64,000 bases of DNA from Orrella dioscoreae (GTDB taxonomy: Bacteria > Pseudomonadota > Gammaproteobacteria > Burkholderiales > Burkholderiaceae_B), in contig NZ_LT907988.1 in assembly GCF_900089455.2 (NCBI RefSeq), positions 1,426,001-1,490,000 of the forward strand, written 5' to 3'. Both the position numbers and the translations under genes were made by a program. The notes beneath the pieces are model-generated. The model was given only the letters and a program-made list of their open reading frames with translations. It was not told where the DNA came from and searched no databases. Positions within the stretch are counted from its first letter, which is position 1; each line of letters opens with the position of its first letter. This document shows, piece after piece, positions 26,457-34,478 of the stretch.

Positions 26457-26575
26457 GGCTTCTCCTTTGTGCCGACAGGAACATTGGTGTACCTCACGCA
26501 TGAATTAGTGCGTTCTTGTTGGATTATAGGAACCAATTTATCCTAACGAACAATAAATAACTATGGAGTGTGATG

Positions 26576-27439
26576 ATGAGAATAGGTGTGAGCGGTGCCA
26601 GTGGCCAGCTTGGCAGCGCAGTGGTCCAGGCATTGGTGGAAACGGTCGCGACTGAAGATCTGGTGGCGATTTCGCGCACGCCCAAGACCGATCGAGCCTA
26701 TGCAGGCCGCGTGGGCGACTACGACCAACCCGAGACATTGGTGGCGTCCTATCAGGGCCTGGATCGCCTGCTCTTGATTCCCGGGCCTGATTTGCGGCCG
26801 GGGATCCGCTCACGCCAGATGCTGGCGGCCTTGGATGCGGCGGCACGCGCCCAGGTCGGCCACGTCTTCCTGTTGTCGGCAACCGGGACGCAACGTGAGG
26901 AGGAGCCAGCCGTTGGCGCGGCGTACTGGCACAGTGAGCAGGCGTTGATCAAGAGCACGATCCCCGCTTGGACGATTCTGCGAATGAGCTATTTTTCCGA
27001 GACGCTGGCCGAAGAGGTGCGGATGTCCTTGACTGCAGGCGGGCTTTCCGCGCTCGCGGACAGTCGCGTCAGTTTCGTTTCGCGCAGTGATGTGGCCAAA
27101 GCGGCAGCCGCTGCACTGACCAGTGAGGGCCACGAGGGCGCCATTTATCAGCTGACGGGATCTGACGTCCTGCGCAGTGAAACGGTCTGCAGGTTGATTG
27201 AGCAGCTTGTGCAGCGTCCTTTCGTCTTGAACGTGATGCCCGCCGAAGGACTGCGAGCCGGGCTGATCAAGGCGGGGCTGCCTGAGGTCATTATCGACGC
27301 AGTGATATCCATGAAGGCGCGGCAGGCGCGCGGCGCTTATGACCTCGTCAGCGGTGACATCGAGCGTTTGACCGGATGCGCGCCGTGTTCTCTGGCCGAG
27401 ATTCTTGCGAGAACAGCCGACGAACTGAGGCAGTCGTAG
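26576..27439 (+). CDS. QorB-like NAD(P)H-binding quinone reductase (NmrA family)
   Basis: This 287-residue protein has a Rossmann motif SGASGQLG at 6-13 and overall similarity to E. coli QorB, including LLLIPGP, the GHEGAIYQLTG segment near 185-195, and a conserved length. Starts at 26573 or 26570 are also in frame; 26576 best fits the GGAG at 26565. QorB reduces quinones with NADPH. It is divergent from the HxlR gene, which supports an electrophile or quinone response. The substrate is inferred. Confidence 0.83.
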   Translation: MRIGVSGASGQLGSAVVQALVETVATEDLVAISRTPKTDRAYAGRVGDYDQPETLVASYQGLDRLLLIPGPDLRPGIRSRQMLAALDAAARAQVGHVFLLSATGTQREEEPAVGAAYWHSEQALIKSTIPAWTILRMSYFSETLAEEVRMSLTAGGLSALADSRVSFVSRSDVAKAAAAALTSEGHEGAIYQLTGSDVLRSETVCRLIEQLVQRPFVLNVMPAEGLRAGLIKAGLPEVIIDAVISMKARQARGAYDLVSGDIERLTGCAPCSLAEILARTADELRQS

Positions 27440-27534
27440 TCATTCACGTGCTGGGAGCCTTCATCGCACAGGATCGAAAACTTGTAAGAGCGCAGAATCA
27501 GGGTGGAGCCGCAGGTCTTCAATGGCCAGTTGCA

Positions 27535-28440
27535 TCACCACTGGCTTGATGCCCGCGCCACCACTTCGCTGCCCCAGTCGACGAAAGCCCGCACGACCGG
27601 GGAAAGGTGCCGGCTGTGTGGGTAAAGAACGGAAATTGGCTCCGGTTCGGCATGCGCCGCCTCCAGCACACGGACCAGTCGGCCTGCAGCCAAGTGATCT
27701 CGCACCATGTAGCTGGCCACGCGGATCAGGCCCAGGCCGGCGATACCGGCTTCCACGTAGGCGTCGGTGTCATCGACGCGTATGCATTCCCGCATGGCAA
27801 TGGCAGTGGTCTGCGCGCCGTCCTGGAAATTCCAATATGCCAGGCGTCCACCGTGGCCGCCGTGGAAGCCCACCGCGACGTGCTGTTGCAAGTCTTGGAG
27901 GTTGCCAGGCGCTCCGTACTGCGCAAAGTAATCCGGGGCGCCGCAGACGATCCAGTGAAAGCGACCGATGCGCCGGGCCACCAACTGTGAGTTGCGTAGG
28001 GTGCCGGTGCGGATGACACAGTCCAGTCCCTGTCGAACGACATCTGCCGTGGTGTCAGACAGATGCAGTTCCAGTTCGACTCGGGGGTGGCGGCGCATGA
28101 ACGCCGGCAAGGCTGCAATCAGGCAATGCCTGGCCAGCGACGAGGTGGTGCCGATTTTGATCGTGCCGTGCAGCGCTTCGGCTTGTTGAGAGGCTTGGGC
28201 CTCGGCCTCCTGCAGTTCACGCAGGATCGCCTTGCAACTGTCGTAGAAGCGCAGACCCGCATCGGTGGCGCTGACAGCGCGCGTTGTGCGATTGAGCAGC
28301 CGCGTGCCCAGGTGCGATTCCAGTTCCTTGATGTTGCGCGTGACGGTTGACGCAAGCACGTTCAGTGTATCGGCAGCCTGCTTGAAACTGCCGGCCTCGA
28401 TCACGCGCACGAAAGTCTCCATGGCTTGCAGTCTATCCAT
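27535..28440 (-). CDS. LysR-family regulator (CrgA/AaeR-like group)
   Basis: This 301-residue regulator has its winged HTH at 1-60 (LQAMETFVRVIEAGSFKQAA, VTRNIKELESHLGTRLLNRTTR) and an effector domain at 90-295. ATG 28440 is taken because AAGGAG sits 9 bases before it; the frame's first ATG (28449) lies right on that site. It is divergent from the NmrA-like reductase at 28703, with three TTCCAT half-sites between. It likely controls that gene. Confidence 0.87.
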   Translation of the reverse strand: MDRLQAMETFVRVIEAGSFKQAADTLNVLASTVTRNIKELESHLGTRLLNRTTRAVSATDAGLRFYDSCKAILRELQEAEAQASQQAEALHGTIKIGTTSSLARHCLIAALPAFMRRHPRVELELHLSDTTADVVRQGLDCVIRTGTLRNSQLVARRIGRFHWIVCGAPDYFAQYGAPGNLQDLQQHVAVGFHGGHGGRLAYWNFQDGAQTTAIAMRECIRVDDTDAYVEAGIAGLGLIRVASYMVRDHLAAGRLVRVLEAAHAEPEPISVLYPHSRHLSPVVRAFVDWGSEVVARASSQW

Positions 28441-28571
28441 GGTGAACATCTCCTTGTGGGGGCGAGCTAAGGCACCAGTGTTCGGGCCTTCATCGCGTCA
28501 GGACTGAAATGACTAATTATTGCATTTATTCAAATAGTGAAAGTGGCTTTGTCCGCTTTTTCATCTACTGC

Positions 28572-28610
28572 CATGGAACTAAACTTCCATGCAAGTGACA
28601 AGGATGGAAG
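28572..28610. promoter_or_regulatory. Three alternating ATGGAA/TTCCAT half-sites upstream of the NmrA-like gene
   Basis: CATGGAA (28572-28578) and TTCCATG (28585-28591) form a perfect 7-bp inverted repeat with 6 bases between. A third arm ATGGAAG (28604-28610) again pairs with CTTCCAT (28584-28590). The cluster lies in the 262-base gap between the divergent LysR and reductase genes, where a LysR tetramer would be expected to bind. Confidence 0.5.
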
Positions 28611-28702
28611 CACAATTTTGCGTGATTCTCGTCACGGAGTCGCTCGTTGGCCGTTCTCGCGGGCTGGTGCGAAATCATTCATTTATTTGAGTATGAGAAA
28701 TT

Positions 28703-29638
28703 ATGTCTATGTCAGCAAACGAATCCAATCGCCGTGACCTGTTGGTCCTTGGCGCCGGTCAACTGGGCATGGCGGTGCTGCGTGCGCTCGCTCCGCGCGC
28801 GGCCGAGCGCCGCCAATCGGTCACAGTTGTTGTCTCACCGCAGACTGTCTCCAGCTCCCGCCCCGGGGATATCGAAAGTCTCGGTATCCTGCAGGCGTTG
28901 GGTGTGGAGGTCATTGGCTTCGATCTGGCGGGCGATGCCGCCGCCCTGCAAGCCTTGTTTGAGCGCTATCGCACGGTGGTCAATTGCACCGGCTTCGTCG
29001 CTGGCCCTGGCACGCAGTTGAAAATCACCCGCGCCGCGCTAGACGCCAAGGTCGAGCGCTATTTCCCGTGGCAGTTCGGCGTTGACTACGATGTGGTCGG
29101 ACAGGGCAGTGGCCAACCGGTGTTCGACGAGCAATATGAAGTACGCCAACTGCTGCGCGCGCAGCAGCAGACCGAGTGGGTGATCATCTCCACCGGCATG
29201 TTCACCAGCTTCCTGTTCGAGCCGGCGTTCGACGTGGTGAACCTTGCCGCCAGGACTGTCCATGGCCTGGGTACCTGGGACACCAGGGTCACGGTCACGA
29301 CGCCGGAAGACATTGGCAGGCTCACCACGGAGATACTGCTGGCCGAGCCACGCATCGCCAACGAGGTGGTGTATGTGGCCGGCGATACGATTTCCTATGG
29401 CGAGTTGGCTGAGGTCGTCGAGCGCGTCACCGGATATGCGTTCGAGAAGACGCTGTGGTCGCTGGACAAGTTGCGCGCCGACCTTGCATTGGCTCCTGAT
29501 GATGTCATGACGCGCTACCGGGCCGCCTTCGCGCTGGGTGATGGGATGTGGTGGGACAAGGCCAACACCTTCAATGCAAAACACGGCATTGAAACAGTCG
29601 ATGTCGCGCATTACCTGCAGCACCTGTTGGAAGCCTGA
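28703..29638 (+). CDS. NmrA-like (isoflavone reductase-like) NAD(P)H-binding protein
   Basis: This 311-residue protein has a Rossmann motif LVLGAGQLGMAV near residue 15, a middle segment with YFPWQFGVDYD that is typical of fungal and bacterial isoflavone/aromatic-alcohol reductase-like proteins, and a C-terminal NmrA region. It is the last cargo gene before the ICE end. The neighbouring LysR gene is divergent. The substrate is unknown; reduction of aromatic or phenylpropanoid-type compounds is a guess from the family. Confidence 0.8.
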   Translation: MSMSANESNRRDLLVLGAGQLGMAVLRALAPRAAERRQSVTVVVSPQTVSSSRPGDIESLGILQALGVEVIGFDLAGDAAALQALFERYRTVVNCTGFVAGPGTQLKITRAALDAKVERYFPWQFGVDYDVVGQGSGQPVFDEQYEVRQLLRAQQQTEWVIISTGMFTSFLFEPAFDVVNLAARTVHGLGTWDTRVTVTTPEDIGRLTTEILLAEPRIANEVVYVAGDTISYGELAEVVERVTGYAFEKTLWSLDKLRADLALAPDDVMTRYRAAFALGDGMWWDKANTFNAKHGIETVDVAHYLQHLLEA

Positions 29639-30106
29639 CCCGGTCGCTTGCATGAGACTTTGCGCGTCCTCCATCAGGGGACAAGCCGAGCGTGGCGCTT
29701 TCCAACGCCAAGCGTGGATCCGAAAAATCGACTGGCCGGCTGATGCGCATTGCGTTCATCAGCCGGCATGAGTCGCCCGATCCCTTTGCAGCAATACCAC
29801 ACACCCGAAATCGAGCGGATGCTGGTCGCTGACTAAACGGATGATTCCTCGGGCGCGTAGCCCGAAGCTGCGCATTCGTTGATCTGAAAAGTGACGACGT
29901 ATTGGGCTACGATGGGCCGATAAGCGCCGCTGTGTAGGCAATCGAGCCCTACGAAGCACGATGCCTCTTACTCTCCCGACGCTCCTATGTGGCTCCTAGC
30001 TCACAACACTGAGACCTCCCATAGCCGCCTCCGCAATAGATAACCTATTGTCCCACTTACCGTTTCATGCCGTCAGTCATTGGTACGAAGGGCTTGACAC
30101 CGGCCC
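29639..30106. other. Non-coding ICE terminal region
   Basis: These 468 bases hold no convincing gene. A 23-codon ORF (29769-29837, starting MSRPIPLQQYHTPEIERMLV) has no clear ribosome site and may be a remnant. A strong hairpin lies at 29735-29767 and a terminator-like hairpin at 30088-30112. The rest shows no further structure that I can see. Confidence 0.6.
29735..29767. repeat. Perfect 11-bp inverted repeat near the ICE right end
   Basis: GCCGGCTGATG (29735-29745) and CATCAGCCGGC (29757-29767) are perfect reverse complements with an 11-base loop. No T-run follows, so it is not a standard terminator. It may end the reductase transcript or be a protein-binding site near the element end. Confidence 0.6.
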
Positions 30107-30112
30107 TTTTTT
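30088..30112 (+). terminator. Terminator-like hairpin overlapping the ICE attachment core
   Basis: AAGGGC (30088-30093) pairs with GCCCTT (30103-30108) across a 9-base loop and is followed by T to 30112. The T-run is part of the attachment core TTTTTTGT. It would stop plus-strand transcripts leaving the element before they run antisense into gspJ. Confidence 0.55.
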
Positions 30113-30114
30113 GT
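30107..30114. other. ICE right attachment core (attR-type) TTTTTTGT
   Basis: TTTTTTGT matches the 8-bp TTTTTYRT core recalled for Tn4371-family integration. It falls exactly where the apparent gspK reading frame (minus strand, codons for His-Lys-Lys) passes from chromosome into element DNA. The opposite copy should lie beyond the left window edge. Confidence 0.65.
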
Positions 30115-30169
30115 GGCGGCGAGTCTGTGCAGCCTTGGCTAGCTGGTAGTTGTCTATTCGCCGGATCAT
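30107..30169 (-). pseudogene. gspK: 5' fragment of gspK cut by ICE insertion
   Basis: An ATG at 30169 overlaps the gspJ stop (ATGA), the usual coupling in gsp operons. The frame reads MIRRIDNYQLAKAAQTRRHK and then reaches KG. The basic RRHKKG end looks like a type IV prepilin leader just before its cleavage glycine, as expected for GspK, the tip minor pseudopilin. From the attachment core on, the frame runs into element DNA and stops at 30077. The identity rests on gene order and the leader alone; the remaining gspK should lie at the left end of the element. Confidence 0.6.
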
Positions 30170-30834
30170 TCCAGCAGCATTACCCGCCGATAGGTTGCGT
30201 CTCCCTGAAAGGTCCGCATCGCGAGTTGGAGTTCCAGCCCGCCAGCTTGTAGCCGCCCATGCTGAGCGGGCAGGTTTTCCCAGCCTTGTCCGGGACGCCA
30301 AGCTCGAACATCAATGCGGCCCACGCCTTCCAGCACAGCCACGCGATCCTGCTCGCGAGGAAAAGGCAGGGGGAACAGGTCAGAGCCTGCTGCGGCACTA
30401 CGAAAGAGTGTCTCGCCTTCCTGCCACCACTGGACGCGTTGCCACTGTCCGGGCGAACCAGCCACACCGCGAACGATTTCTACCCGCCAGGGCACGCGAG
30501 CCAGCCGTTCGATGTGCAGGCTCGCGGGCAGCAGGGGCACGTTGCGCAGCGAAGTATTGCCTGCGTTGGTTGCCTGTGTGCTGACCGCCATTTCCCCATC
30601 CGCCCGCCAGGCAACATCCCGCTCGAACTGCCGGATGGCATTCAGCAGCGCCGCAGATGCCTGCGCGCCATCGTCAATCCGCTCGCTCGCCTGCGTAATA
30701 CTGTCCAGTCCACGCCACGAAATCACGCTGATGATGGCCATGATGAGAATGGCCACCATCACTTCGATCAGCGTGAAACCCGCTTGGGCGCAACGCCTAC
30801 GCCCCATGGCAACGCTGGGTGGCTGACCTGTCAT
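30166..30834 (-). CDS. gspJ: Type II secretion minor pseudopilin GspJ
   Basis: This 222-residue protein has a prepilin leader ending AQAGFTLIEVMVAILIMAII, with cleavage after the Gly before Phe near residue 20, and a GspJ-type periplasmic domain. ATG 30834 overlaps the gspI stop by 4 bases; longer frames run through gspI. GspJ forms the pseudopilus tip with GspI and GspK. It is the last intact gene before the ICE junction. Confidence 0.9.
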   Translation of the reverse strand: MTGQPPSVAMGRRRCAQAGFTLIEVMVAILIMAIISVISWRGLDSITQASERIDDGAQASAALLNAIRQFERDVAWRADGEMAVSTQATNAGNTSLRNVPLLPASLHIERLARVPWRVEIVRGVAGSPGQWQRVQWWQEGETLFRSAAAGSDLFPLPFPREQDRVAVLEGVGRIDVRAWRPGQGWENLPAQHGRLQAGGLELQLAMRTFQGDATYRRVMLLE

Positions 30835-31265
30835 CTTCCCGCTCCCACTGCCTCTCCACCCCCCAACACCTGCGTCATCGACAACACCGGCGGCACGGGC
30901 TTCTCCTTCCTGACCACGTCGATCGACACTTCCCGCAAGCCGCTGGGCAACACCGTGACGCGCGTCAGGCACACCAGCACCAACTGCCCTTGCGGGCAGT
31001 CGCTGCGCTGCGTCCCCGGCCGTACCGCAGCGCCTTCCAGCCGCAGTTCGGCCAGGCGGTTCTCCGCGGAAAGCTGCGCCAGCGAACGGTCTCGCAACTG
31101 CCCATGATTCTCGGTCAGGTTTGCCACGGCTCGCGACGCGGCGGCCAGCGCGACGCTGACGATGGCCAAGGCCACCAACACCTCGACCAGCGTGAAGCCG
31201 GCCTGGGCACGTGCGTGCACCCCAGTCTTGCGCGCCAATCGCCTAGCGAACCACATACCGTCCAT
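30831..31265 (-). CDS. gspI: Type II secretion minor pseudopilin GspI
   Basis: This protein of about 144 residues has the prepilin motif AQAGFTLVEVLVALAIVSVA near residue 23 and a GspI-type domain with LAELRLEG. The start is uncertain. ATG 31265 has GGGAGG close before it, while ATG 31256 is the alternative. Either overlaps the end of gspH, and the stop overlaps gspJ. Confidence 0.88.
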   Translation of the reverse strand: MDGMWFARRLARKTGVHARAQAGFTLVEVLVALAIVSVALAAASRAVANLTENHGQLRDRSLAQLSAENRLAELRLEGAAVRPGTQRSDCPQGQLVLVCLTRVTVLPSGLREVSIDVVRKEKPVPPVLSMTQVLGGGEAVGAGR

Positions 31266-31746
31266 TCGCCTCCCTGACCAGCTCCACCGTGGCTGTTCCG
31301 TCGGACAGGGCCAAGGTCCACGACGTGCCGATCCATTCATCCGTCAGCACCAGCGGGCCGGGCGGCGTGACCTTGACGGTTTCCGCCTGCCAATCCCTTG
31401 GCCGCAGCGCATCGTCCCGTCCGAATTCATCCAGTCCCGCACGTGTCGACGCCACGGGCATTCCATCCGGCCCCGCCTGCCACGCGGCGCGCACGAAGCG
31501 GTATCCCCGTGCTTCGGGCTGCCAGGCGATGGCCCGCCCATCCAGGCGCACTTCCGTTTGCGCAATGGCAAACAGCTGTGCCAGGCGTTGCGCATCCTGG
31601 CGCAATGCCCGGGAGGGATCCGGTCGGATGGACAGCCCGATGGCCGTGGTGGCGATGCCGATGATGACCATGACGACCATGATCTCGATCAGCGTGAAGC
31701 CTTGCTGGACGTGGTGAACGGAGGACAGTGGCGCGGCGCGCTTCAT
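31243..31746 (-). CDS. gspH: Type II secretion minor pseudopilin GspH
   Basis: This 167-residue protein has the prepilin motif QQGFTLIEIMVVMVIIGIA near residue 15, followed by a GspH-type domain ending ATVELVREANGRYVV. It is the first gene of this minus-strand group. GspG, the major pseudopilin that often precedes GspH, is not here; gspC is divergent upstream. No strong ribosome site is visible before ATG 31746. Confidence 0.88.
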   Translation of the reverse strand: MKRAAPLSSVHHVQQGFTLIEIMVVMVIIGIATTAIGLSIRPDPSRALRQDAQRLAQLFAIAQTEVRLDGRAIAWQPEARGYRFVRAAWQAGPDGMPVASTRAGLDEFGRDDALRPRDWQAETVKVTPPGPLVLTDEWIGTSWTLALSDGTATVELVREANGRYVVR

Positions 31747-31903
31747 GCGGCGATATCCAGTCGGGAGGCAGGGCGAGCAAAAGACCATCCTAGGCGCGCA
31801 ATGTGGCCGACATGTGAAATAAAACGGACCACTCTGGCCTGATAGAGTCCCTGCAGCCGTCGCACATTGCGCCGACCACTGTCCGCTGCCAGGAGTGCCG
31901 TTC

Positions 31904-32350
31904 ATGCAAAGCTTCGCCTCGCTCAAGGATCCCGCTGCCCGTCCTGCCCTGCTGGGCGCATTGGCGTGCGTGGCACTGGTGTCGGGCCTGGCGTATTGGG
32001 GCGTGCAATGGCTGACGCCCCTGCCCGGCGTGCCGCAGGCCGAGGCCGCGCCGGCTGGCGCGGATGGTACCGCCCAGGCCGTGGCGCGCTGGTTGACGCC
32101 CGGCGATGAGTCGCTCGATGTCGCCGTGGCGGGTGTGATGGTGTCGCGCTCCGCCGCGGCCGCCATGTTGTCGGTCAATGGCGCGCCGCCGCGGGCGTAT
32201 GTGGTGGGAGACCGCCTGGGGCATGCCACGACCCTGCGTGAGATAGCGTCCCGCGGCATCGTCATCGAACGCGCCGGCGTCACCGAGCGTCTTGCGGTGC
32301 CCACCCTGCCCGAGCTGGGCGAGGGCGGCATCGTCCGCAAGAGCCGTTGA
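31904..32350 (+). CDS. gspC: Short GspC-like inner-membrane protein (T2SS)
   Basis: This 148-residue protein has one membrane segment (about residues 14-33) and a periplasmic homology-region domain (about 60-130) with VMVSRSAAAAMLSVNGAPPR and an ending LPTLPELG. The AGGAG at 31891 fits ATG 31904. GspC links the inner-membrane platform to the GspD secretin. This form lacks a PDZ or coiled-coil domain and is about half the usual length, as in some betaproteobacteria. It is divergent from gspHIJ. Confidence 0.8.
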   Translation: MQSFASLKDPAARPALLGALACVALVSGLAYWGVQWLTPLPGVPQAEAAPAGADGTAQAVARWLTPGDESLDVAVAGVMVSRSAAAAMLSVNGAPPRAYVVGDRLGHATTLREIASRGIVIERAGVTERLAVPTLPELGEGGIVRKSR

Positions 32351-32477
32351 AAACAGTCTCATCGCCTGTCCGGTCGATGTTCCGGGACATATTTCATCGG
32401 GATGTCGCATCACAGGCCTAGACTCCCGACCCAAGGTTCGCGAGACGATTCCCGCCAGAACAATGGCGCGTCAACCG

Positions 32478-33155
32478 TCAGGCCAGCGGCACCGGTTCCC
32501 CCTGGGACGCCACGCCAAGCCGCCAGGCGTCCAGCAGCGCATAGTTGATGCGGAACTCATACTCGTCGGTGCCGAAACTGCGCATCGATTTCGCCAGCGC
32601 CACCAGGTCATGCACCAGCGTCACCACGTCGCGGTGCGCGAGCAGGCGGCGGGTGGCGTCGGACATGGTTTCCTGTGGCCAGATGTCGTCGAACAGCGTG
32701 AAGCCGACGAACCAGCGGTACAGCATGTTGTAGGAAATCTCGAAGTGCAGGGCGCGATCGGGGCCGATGGAAAACAGCGCATAGATCAGCAGTGCACGCA
32801 CCACCGGTTCGGGCTCGGGGCTGCGGGGGTTGTCGCAAAGCAGTTGGTGCAGCAGCCCGGCATGGGCGGCGATCTTCGCGTCGACGGGTTCGCGCAGGTG
32901 ATACAGCGGATGGTCGCGGGGAATGAGTTTTTCGATGTCCGGACTACGCGCATGCTTGGCATGCGAAATCATCCAGATGGAGGGCTTGCCGTAGCGGGTG
33001 ACGCAGACATCGTCTTCGGCGGCCTTGGCGGCGTAGGTGCCGAACTTCTTGCCGCATTCGTTCATCGTGATGCGAACGCCGCCGGTACCGGATGACGCGC
33101 CGCGGGAGTGGCCGAGGCTGTCGGAGGGATCGGGGTCGAGAGTATCTGTTGGCAT
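32478..33155 (-). CDS. Phd-like N-terminus joined to transposase N-terminal (DUF772-like) domain, copy A
   Basis: This 225-residue protein has two parts. Residues 28-70 resemble a Phd/YefM-type antitoxin N-terminus (MNECGKKFGTYAAKAAEDDV, then RYGKPSIWMISHAKHA). Residues 76-215 resemble the N-terminal domain of IS5/IS1182-type transposases: LIPRDHPLYHL, VVRALLIYALFSIGPDRAL, and MLYRWFVGFTL. The DDE catalytic domain is absent and the frame ends cleanly, so this is not a simple truncated transposase. No toxin gene adjoins. A related protein lies at 34647, on the other side of the LysR gene. ATG 33155 has AAGG 6 bases upstream. The function is unknown. Confidence 0.7.
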   Translation of the reverse strand: MPTDTLDPDPSDSLGHSRGASSGTGGVRITMNECGKKFGTYAAKAAEDDVCVTRYGKPSIWMISHAKHARSPDIEKLIPRDHPLYHLREPVDAKIAAHAGLLHQLLCDNPRSPEPEPVVRALLIYALFSIGPDRALHFEISYNMLYRWFVGFTLFDDIWPQETMSDATRRLLAHRDVVTLVHDLVALAKSMRSFGTDEYEFRINYALLDAWRLGVASQGEPVPLA

Positions 33156-33494
33156 GGACAACCTTCATCTCGCATTTGCGTGGTGCCGGTGTCCTTCAGG
33201 ACAAGAGGCCCGGGTGGGGCCCGCGATCCGGCGCGAAGCAGCGCGTTGGGATCCCCGTTGGGGTGAGAATCTTTTCAGCGACGGCTCAGAATATAGGTGG
33301 GTTTGCGCAACTTGTTAATGGAATTTTTAGGCGGTTAGTGAACACTTTCACGACGCTCTGCGCATCTGATTGTCACAGAGAAATATCGTGAGTTTTTATT
33401 TTGATTTTTCGCGTATGGCGTATGGATTTCGTCACGCGTGTGAAATGGAAATGACGTTCGAAAGAAGGCAGTTGCTTATCAACAAAGGGGTGCA
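33156..33494. promoter_or_regulatory. Divergent intergenic region between copy A and the LysR gene
   Basis: These 339 bases hold no gene. The part from about 33290 to 33450 is markedly AT-rich compared with its surroundings, with stretches such as TTTTTATTTTGATTTTTC. It probably contains the promoters of both divergent genes. An 8-bp palindrome CACGCGTG at 33433-33440 lies 55 bases before the LysR start and could be an operator. Confidence 0.5.
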
Positions 33495-34478
33495 GTGTTG
33501 AACAGTCGGCAGGATGAATGGACGATGAACGGACCTCAAGGCGTGGCCATGACGCGCGCCGAGGAGATCGTCGGATCGGACTCCCGGATTACGCTCGATC
33601 ACTTGCGGGCCTTCGTGGGCATCGCGGAGTTGCGCCGCCTGAAGCTGGTGGGTGAACTGCTGCATCGCTCGGAGTCGGCGGTGGCCAAGCGCATCAAGGA
33701 GCTCGAGGACCTGCTGGGCTGCCCCTTGCTGTTGCGCGCGAAGGGAAAATTCGTGGGGCTCACGCCGGCGGGCCGCCGCTTCCTGCAGGCGTCCTGGGAT
33801 GTGCTCCAGCGTTTCGGCCAGGCTTGCCATACGGTGCAGCATCCCGAGCTGTGCGGGCAGGTGCGCCTGGGCGTGCCTGATGATTTCATGTGGGCCGCCA
33901 TGCCGGGATACGTGGAGCAACTGCGTGGCGAGTTGCCCGGCTTGCGCTTGAGCGTGCTGTCGTTGTCGTCGACCTCGGTCTTGCGCACGTTCCGCGAGCG
34001 CAACCTCGACGTGGCGGTGGTGCGCATGCTGGACAGCGTAGGGGACACGGTGTTCGCGCCGGTGCAGGAAACCTGGGGCGTGGAGCCGCTGTGCTGGGTG
34101 GCGAATGCAGCGCTGGATTTCACCGCGGCGGCGGAATTGCCGCTGGTGCTGCATCCCGAGGGAGGCGTGTATCGGCTGGCGGCGCTGAGTTGCCTGGCCC
34201 AGCACGCGAAGCCTTTCTTCGTCAGCTATTCCAGCAGCTCCAACGACAACATGCGCCGCGCCATCGACAGCGGCCTGGGCGTGGCCGTGTTGCCCCGCAG
34301 CCGGGTGGAGCCGCAGCACGTGGTGCAGACGTCCGCGCAGGGCTTCCCCGCCTTGCCGCAGGTGCACGTCATGGTGGGCTTGCGCGAGGAAAGCGCCCCC
34401 TACCGCCGTGTGGCGGATTCCCTGCGCAGGTTGTGGGAAGCCGACACGGACATGGGGTCGCAATCTATCGCGGCGTAG
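33495..34478 (+). CDS. LysR-family regulator between the two Phd-transposase-like genes
   Basis: This regulator of about 327 residues has an N-terminal extension of about 30 residues before the HTH (TLDHLRAFVGIAELRRLKLV, SAVAKRIKELEDLLGCPLLL) and an effector domain at 120-315. GTG 33495 has AAAGGGG in good position; ATG 33525 is the alternative start. Divergent copy A upstream and co-directional copy B downstream suggest it may regulate one or both, but nothing direct shows it. Confidence 0.8.
   Translation: MLNSRQDEWTMNGPQGVAMTRAEEIVGSDSRITLDHLRAFVGIAELRRLKLVGELLHRSESAVAKRIKELEDLLGCPLLLRAKGKFVGLTPAGRRFLQASWDVLQRFGQACHTVQHPELCGQVRLGVPDDFMWAAMPGYVEQLRGELPGLRLSVLSLSSTSVLRTFRERNLDVAVVRMLDSVGDTVFAPVQETWGVEPLCWVANAALDFTAAAELPLVLHPEGGVYRLAALSCLAQHAKPFFVSYSSSSNDNMRRAIDSGLGVAVLPRSRVEPQHVVQTSAQGFPALPQVHVMVGLREESAPYRRVADSLRRLWEADTDMGSQSIAA

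Larger units (their letters stand above)
1..30114. mobile_element. Right part of a Tn4371-family integrative conjugative element
   Basis: The gene order LysR, EexN, traG, copG-like, trbBCDEJ, eexN/trbK, trbLFGI, DUF2274 is the conserved transfer module of Tn4371-family ICEs (established knowledge). It is followed by cargo and then by TTTTTTGT at 30107-30114, which fits the TTTTTYRT attachment core recalled for this family. The core lies within the apparent start of gspK, which gives a sharp right boundary. The left end, with integrase, relaxase and parA/repA-type genes, is not in the window. The RND efflux operon at the left edge is typical cargo for such elements. Whether it can still transfer cannot be judged here. 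Confidence 0.8.

Noticed and set aside
33428-33446. Long palindrome around CACGCGTG
   Set aside because: Only the central 8 bases are symmetrical; the flanks do not pair, so it is listed only as a weak candidate within the intergenic region.
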